From Amoebophrya sp. A120 (lineage: Eukaryota; Sar; Dinophyceae; Syndiniales; Amoebophryaceae), in assembly GCA_905178155.1 (NCBI GenBank), contig CAJINV010000012.1, forward strand, positions 2,701,765-2,765,764: 64,000 nucleotides of DNA, written 5' to 3'. The notes beneath the pieces are model-generated. The model worked only from the letters and a program-made list of their open reading frames with translations, had not been told where the DNA came from and did not search any database. Shown piece after piece: positions 58,556 through 64,000 of this stretch (position 1 is the first letter of the stretch; each line of letters opens with the position of its first letter). The translations under genes and the position numbers were made by a program.

Positions 58556-61500
58556 TCACAAAATCCCGTTCGTGATGCGCTGGTAGTTGTCGTACTGCCT
58601 GGTGTATTGCGAGGAAAAATCCCCCGTCCTCATATTGAAAACGTGCTGTCTGCTGGAAATTTGTGACGCAGATCTGTGGCCACAAATCCTGTCTGTCTTG
58701 CTAGAAGGCAGCGCCGGGCTCTCTGCCACACTATAATGCGGGCGCTTTGTAATGCTGGAAGGACTACAGGGCAGCCGTCTACCATGCTAGGCGCCTACAC
58801 CAAAAAGGTCCCTCTCTAGCCTCGCGATCTGCGTGCAGTCCTCTACTGCAAGACGCATCTGATTTGTGTACGCAAATCCAGCATCACAGATGTCCTTTTC
58901 GATATGGGGAGGGGGATTTTTCTTTTTGGTATTGTGCGCCAGTTGTTCACGGAGTTGTCGATTAAGTGATGATATGAACCGCAAAAGTTTCGCAGCACTC
59001 GTAGTAATTGCAGTCATACATTCTTACGAAGTCTTTTTCATTTATTTTCTTGAGGTAAACCGCATTACAAATTTAATTTCTCACGCTGGGGACGTTGTTT
59101 GTATATGCATTTGTACGACGAGTGCGATACTTTTCTTGCAATTCATAGATGAATTTGTTCGATGCAGGCGTCGTCGGGAATGCCACGGAAAAACCTTTCT
59201 TCCAGCTCCGTGATGATCAACGAGCACGGCTTTCCGCTGAAGCACGGTTATTGTGAGGAAAAACGTCCCCACCCCGGAACTACTTGGGAGCATTTGTATT
59301 GCAAGGCTTTCCAATGGAAACGCTCGCCGTCTTGCATGTATCAGCATCACAGATTTTCAATCGTGAATAGCAAAAATTTGCACTGCAAAAGATCCCAGCA
59401 AGAGCGGCGCGCATCATGCAAGCGAGGATGCTCTATACGACTAGCCTCTGCATCAGGAAGACGAAGAGGAAGATTCGTAGTCCTTTCATGCATGACAAAA
59501 GGTTCTCATTTGGAAACTTCGCATCACAAATTATTCAAACTTTCGGGGTCGTGGGGGCATTTTTCACTCTGATAACGGCAGGTTACTGTTCGCCAAGGAC
59601 TGGATCAGGGTGGAAATGCGCTCGATGTGCCGCCGCGCCTCCAGAAAGCCGCGAGTTATCAACTGCAAATATGTCTGGGTCTGGAACAAACTTGTGATGC
59701 GGGTTCTTGGCGAATCATGAGGGTGCCGCAATTGCCAGCCCAGCATGACAAAACTCTCCGTCGGTAGGTGTAGTGGTCTATTCCGCATGACAAATTGCGT
59801 TCTTTCCGCATGACAGAAAAGCGAGACTGTCTTGGGAAACTACGTGCATAACAGACTTGAGAGCTATGCTAGCCGAGCATGGCAAGCCTCGCATTCTTCC
59901 AGACCCAGACATATTTGCAATGCATACGAATCAGGAGCGTACAAAAGTACTGGTACTGCTCGGATTCTTCCCCGTCCATAATGTCCAGGAATTCCTGCGT
60001 CAGTTTGAACGGCGAGGTTTCGAACGCGATGTTGCCCGGGGAATTGCTCAGCATGAAACCGAAATCGATGTGGATGATGTGTCCGTTGCGTATGGAAGTG
60101 TCAGGATCGAAATCGTCAAAGTTGAAATAGTTTGCGATGCATAAAACGGATCCCCGTTGGCGCCTAGTTTTCAAGTGGCGCATGACAATTTTGCGTAGAA
60201 CTGAAATCCAGTTTGTAATGCTGTTTGGGTAAGGACGACGCCTTTTGTCATGCTACTTTAGTAGCTCAATTTCTACCCCCCCAACAGGCTTACAATCTGC
60301 ATCCCTTGCGTCCTCTGCAATAGTGGCAATTTTTACGTTGCATTTTATGCATCACAGGCTATTTCAACTCTGTCAATTTCGATCCTGACAGTTCCATAGT
60401 GCGGTCGAGCAGCATGTTCCCGTTGTGCCGGTCCCGAACCTGCAGAAAGTAGCACACCAACGAATAGGCCGCCGTCGACTCGGTGAAGGCCCGCTTGGCC
60501 TGCAGCAGCCGGTCGCCGAAAGCCGTGTTATGAAGGCCTCAGAATGGAAATCCTCAAAATGGAAATAATTTGTGATGCATGAAATGCGACGCAAAAAAGA
60601 CTGTATTGCAGCGGACGCAATGGAGGCCGACTGTTGTCCTTCTACGGGGGAAGAATTGTAGTGCTGATTAGCACGAGAGAAGGGCACCCTTTTGCCTTAA
60701 CCAGCATGACAGACATGCTTTGAGTGCCCGGGAAATTTGTCATGCGCCGCCTAAAAGTGGCGCTTCAACTGGACTGGTTTTTTGCATTACAAACTATTTC
60801 CGCTTTGAGGATTTCCAACCTGAGGCTTTCATACGTGTTGAAGACTTCGGACAGTGACTTGTCCGGGAATTTCCGCTTGAGCCGGTCAATCGAAATGGAG
60901 TCCGGCACCATCTCAATGAACCCCGAGCGCGCGCCGGTAATCAGAACCTCGATCGGGCGGAGGTACCTGAGCAAATAAAATCACAGGGAGTCGAAGATAC
61001 AGTCTTAGTTTTACTGGTGTTTCATCATACTCTGTCTAGTATCGAGTTCTTGCACCGATCGACAACAGGTGGCGCACTCTCGGGGCTTGCAGATGTTGAA
61101 CCCACATGATCGCTCTTGATGTCTTTGCTTTTTACACAGGAGAATAGCGGGACGAAGAACCGGTCTCGACTTTGAAACAGATACAAAAAGATAAAGATCA
61201 CTTCAGCCCTAAATTAAACTACAAGTTCAGGCCGGGCGCCTGGTCAAAAATCCACTTGAACTGGGAGATCAGCTATGAATCGCAAAAATATCGTACTCGT
61301 AGCAATAGCAGCTATGCATTACAAATCAAAATCAAAATCTAGGTGCGTGTCAAGGTAGATCCGCATTACAAATTTAATTTGTCATGCTGAGCTAAAAACT
61401 TGTAATGCAATTCATACTAGTACGATCGTTTTGCAATGCATATCAGCTGGCTGGCTAACACTTCCTGTCGCACGTCGTCGCCGGATTTCACTATAATGCT

Positions 61501-64000
61501 CCGCAGAGACCTATCCCGTGTAAAAACATCCCCACCCCAAAGTTGTCATGCCATTCTGCATGCCAAAAAAGTTTCTCATGCGGAGCCCTATGAGAAGCAT
61601 TTTCTACTCGTGTTTTGGGATTTGTGATGCAGCTAGGATCAGCATGCTATGGTAGATCTGTGATGCTTCTGAGCTAGCCAAACAGGATGACACTACGAGG
61701 GCAAACTTGTCATGCCAAGCAACCAAAGCGGTGTGATTTGTCTAGCAGATTTCCCATCTTGACTCTGGTGTGGGGACGTTTTTAATCAGGATAAGACCAG
61801 GACTTCAGCTTTGCGTACTTGGAAGTCTGTTCGATGCGTTTTTTCTTGTTGTCCCAGGGCTCGCTCCAGATTTTCTTGCGAAACTTGGCCGCTTGCAGTT
61901 TTCGGTGCAGCAGCTTCTTGTACGGCGCAAAGCCATTCTGATTGTTGCTCACCGCCATCCCGGCCCGAATGGCGCGGAGCTCCGCTTCGCCACACCCGGA
62001 AATGGTGTTGGCATAATTGGTACTACCAGTTGTGTTAGCCTCGTCAAGAAAGACCGATGAAAACGCCGAGTCAAAGTCGAACTTGTCCGGATCCTTGCCG
62101 AAGCTGACGGGCAGGGATTTCGAGGCGCGCAGGGGTGGTTCGAAGTAGTGCGGGTCTTGCTGCTGCGGGGACAAAATGTTTTTGCTAGTTGATGTAGTTG
62201 TACCAGAAGTTCTTGTTGCACCGATATTATTGTTCATAAGTCCGCTCGGCTTACTTGGCAGCGAATTGGACGCCGCGGAGCCCCCGCCTTGCAGGTTCTT
62301 ATTTCTGGCGCCGCCTGCCATGGGAGACGTTTCATCATCCGCAGCGGGGGACGCTTGTGCATTTACGCCGCCTATCCTGTCGTGGTTCTGGCCTTGCGGT
62401 GGATCTACTTCGCTGGGAGCTCCGCCGGCTGCATTTCTATCTCCGGCGTTTTTCCCAGGGGGTGCCGAGAGCGTGTGGGCCATTACTACTTGTCCTGTCT
62501 CTTGTTCTGTAGTACCTGTGGCGCTTGTCGCGGTCTTTGCTCCTGCAGCTCCATCTGCGCTACTAGCAGTGACTGCGCCTCCCAAAGACGGTGCTGCCAC
62601 GGGAACAACGGAAGAAGAGCTGGACGCAGGCGCAGTGCCGACTTGGAGAACAGTTGTGATGTCATTTGCTTGTTGACTTCCTAAAGAGGATGGCTCTGGT
62701 TGTACTCCCGGAAGAGGTGCAGCTTCAGTGCCCGCATTATCATCCCCCAAAGCGGTATCCACAGCATCAAACTTCGCACCAACTCCTTCCTGCATTGTAC
62801 CGTCAGTGCTGTTGCCAACAGTCGACGTAACTCCGCCTTCGTTGCTGGCTATTTGATTCTGCCCCTGTGGCTGATGCTGTAGTGCCAGCAACTCCGAGGA
62901 CGTCAAATCTTCATCGTAAATATCGTCCCCGATCGACGCCTCCTCCGCCGCAGCGGCAAGAACCACCTTCATCGCAGCCGTTTGCGCTGTCGCTGCTGCT
63001 GATGTAGTTGGGCCACTCGTAGTACTCGCCGCCGCCGCGGACGATGTTGGCTTGATATTACTAGTTCCCGCTTGGGCCCCGAGCGGGTTCATCTTCGTCG
63101 CAGCAGCAGTACCAGCTCCTCCCACGACTTCGTCGGAGGTCAATTGTAGTAGTTCCGTGGAAGATTCGTGGCTCATCGCACCGGGGGCTCCTCCGAAGGA
63201 AGAAGTAAATCCAGGATTTAGTATCTCCAGCTCCGTATCGGAAACGTAATCTACCTCGTCCGCCTCGGGAGTGTCATCCCGCTGGTAGACCTTCGCTACC
63301 CATTCCGGCAACGAGATTTTTTGCAAGAGCTTTTCCATGGTATCCGAACTGAAGTCGTCAAACAGCGTCTGCATCTCCTGGTAGACCAGGTCCCGCCCGC
63401 TGATGTGCTGTTTCTATGACAGTGCATAACCCCCCCTCCCCCTCATTTGTGTTGCATGAACAGCAACACAAGCGCTGGCAAAGATGCAGCTTTTGCATGC
63501 CAAATTCCTAGGGGATTGTAGTGCTGTTGCGGATTCCGGAACCTGTCTTGCAAACAGTACTAACAGGCAAAGGGTGGATTTGAAATTTTGCATGACAAAT
63601 GAGGGGGAGGGGGAGTTGTGCACTTTCATAGTTTCGTCTCCTCGTCGTCAAGCTCTTCATCTAAGTCGCCAAACTCGCAAATGAGCAGAAAAGGAGCGCG
63701 GGTTTTCGTGGAAAAAACTCGGCAATCGTGGGCATGGACCTATTTTGATACTGATTTTTTCTCCGTCATGTTGGTGGCTGTGGCTCCTTCGCTCTTCAGA
63801 TTAAGAACATCAACAGAGCGGCCCTACCTTTTTTTATTCGAAGAACCTCTCAAGGAGAAGAACAAGTAGGACCTTAGGCTTAGCCATACCACGAATACGA
63901 TGGTGGATAGAAGTACTTAAATGCATTATCTTACCTTCAACAGCTGCAACCTAGTGTCCCAGCCGTGCAAAGGAACGTGCAGTCCGATCATTTGAAACTC
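58556..64000 (-). CDS. PI4KB: Gene C: phosphatidylinositol 4-kinase, type III-beta-like (5' end outside window)
   Basis: Twelve exons (63935-64000, 63631-63739, 61794-63414, 61443-61511, 61223-61273, 60834-60966, 60399-60528, 59927-60090, 59575-59656, 59148-59248, 58932-58972, 58556-58604) give 2571 nt, 856 aa plus TGA. It should phosphorylate phosphatidylinositol at position 4, at Golgi-type membranes by analogy with the family. The kinase domain is complete: N-lobe [19 protein letters not shown]-site region [29 protein letters not shown], catalytic loop [12 protein letters not shown], activation loop [15 protein letters not shown], then [18 protein letters not shown], and the C-terminal [14 protein letters not shown] typical of PI4K. 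Nine introns are introners and two (60967-61222 and 63740-63934) are GT-AG. A Ser/Ala/Gly/Gln-rich insertion of about 500 residues splits the N-lobe, much longer than in animal or yeast enzymes. The N-terminal part lies beyond 64000. Confidence 0.93.
58605..58931. mobile_element. F4 introner, 327 nt (PI4K, last intron)
   Basis: TATTGCGAGGAAAAATCCCC to GGATTTTTCTTTTTGGTA; flanks TGGTG/TTGTG. Excision rebuilds [12 protein letters not shown] at the C-terminus of the kinase. Confidence 0.95.
58973..59147. mobile_element. F2 introner, 175 nt (PI4K)
   Basis: TATGAACCGCAAAAGTTTCG to TACTTTTCTTGCAATTCATA; exact repeat GATGA. Junction [11 protein letters not shown]. Confidence 0.95.
59249..59574. mobile_element. 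F4b introner, 326 nt (PI4K)
   Basis: TATTGTGAGGAAAAACGTCC to GCATTTTTCACTCTGATA; flanks ACGGT/ACGGC. Junction ANSNLPCFSGK. Confidence 0.94.
59657..59926. mobile_element. F1 introner, 270 nt (PI4K)
   Basis: TATCAACTGCAAATATGTCT to ATATTTGCAATGCATA; flanks CGAGT/CGAAT. Junction CTLLIRGFLEAR. Confidence 0.95.
60091..60398. mobile_element. F3 introner, 308 nt (PI4K)
   Basis: TATGGAAGTGTCAGGATCGA to TCCTGACAGTTCCATA; flanks TTGCG/GTGCG. Excision rebuilds [15 protein letters not shown] between the catalytic and activation loops. Confidence 0.96.
60529..60833. mobile_element. F3 introner, 305 nt (PI4K)
   Basis: TATGAAGGCCTCAGAATGGA to AACCTGAGGCTTTCATA; exact repeat CGTGT. Compensating changes keep the TIRs complementary. 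Junction SEVFNTAFGDR. Confidence 0.95.
60967..61222 (-). other. Canonical GT-AG intron of PI4K, 256 nt
   Basis: On the minus strand CTGAACTT|GTAGTT opens it and TTTGCTCAG|GTACC closes it; splicing gives GLNLYLRPIEV in frame. It has no TIR, no flanking repeat and none of the introner words. Confidence 0.9.
61274..61442. mobile_element. F2 introner, 169 nt (PI4K)
   Basis: TATGAATCGCAAAAATATCG to ACGATCGTTTTGCAATGCATA-type end; exact repeat TCAGC. Junction [11 protein letters not shown]. Confidence 0.95.
61512..61793. mobile_element. F5 introner, 282 nt (PI4K)
   Basis: TATCCCGTGTAAAAACATCC to ACGTTTTTAATCAGGATA; exact repeat AGACC. Junction [13 protein letters not shown]. Confidence 0.96.
63415..63630. 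mobile_element. F8 introner, 216 nt (PI4K)
   Basis: TATGACAGTGCATAACCCCC to AGTTGTGCACTTTCATA; exact repeat GTTTC. Junction [13 protein letters not shown]. Confidence 0.96.
63740..63934 (-). other. Canonical GT-AG intron of PI4K, 195 nt
   Basis: Minus-strand TTGAAG|GTAAGATAA to TCAAAATAG|GTCCATG; phase 0, joining RLQLLK to [12 protein letters not shown]. No TIR or target repeat. Confidence 0.85.

Overview
The window is eukaryotic nuclear DNA. Four protein-coding genes, all on the minus strand, fill most of it: (A) a partial low-complexity protein gene at 1513-4175; (B) a UPF1-like superfamily 1 helicase at 5848-12163; (D) a 40-kb gene at 15670-56004 for a large cysteine-rich single-pass membrane protein; and (C) a type III-beta-like phosphatidylinositol 4-kinase at 58556 to beyond 64000.

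The dominant feature is the intron class. Sixty-seven copies of short repeated elements (plus the end of one more) interrupt these genes. Almost all start with TAT and end with ATA (the rest TA...TA), carry terminal inverted repeats (TIRs) and are flanked by 5-bp direct repeats, exact or near-exact. I sort them into about 11 families (F1-F11) by TIR. Removing each element plus one 5-bp repeat copy restores the reading frame: gene D gives 5994 nt (1998 codons) through 53 introns, gene B gives 5700 nt (1900 codons) through 3, and the visible part of PI4K gives 2571 nt (857 codons) through 9 such introns plus 2 ordinary GT-AG introns. These are introners: transposon-like elements that act as introns with non-canonical boundaries. 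From established knowledge this matches the parasitic dinoflagellate Amoebophrya (Syndiniales), which is my best guess for the organism; the assignment is inference.

Layout: 1-1512 seems to be the end of a giant introner of gene A; 1513-4175 gene A; 4176-5847 intergenic; 5848-12163 helicase; 12164-15669 mostly non-coding, with two introners around a possible small gene; 15670-56004 gene D; 56005-58555 intergenic or UTR with one introner outside any recognised CDS; 58556-64000 PI4K.

Most introners are 145-450 nt, but several have grown by internal insertion: 6.9 kb (30679-37601), 4.1 kb (24119-28224), 3.1 kb (51087-54176), 1.6 kb (42354-43954), 1.2 kb (16567-17760) and 1.1 kb (21452-22509). 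Their interiors hold tandem arrays, long inverted repeats and modules shared between families, but no recognisable transposase. One introner lies inside another (49867-50165 within 49811-50375). Family F2 is found in both orientations relative to transcription. Most long open frames inside the giant introners lie in simple or tandem repeats and are not listed as genes.
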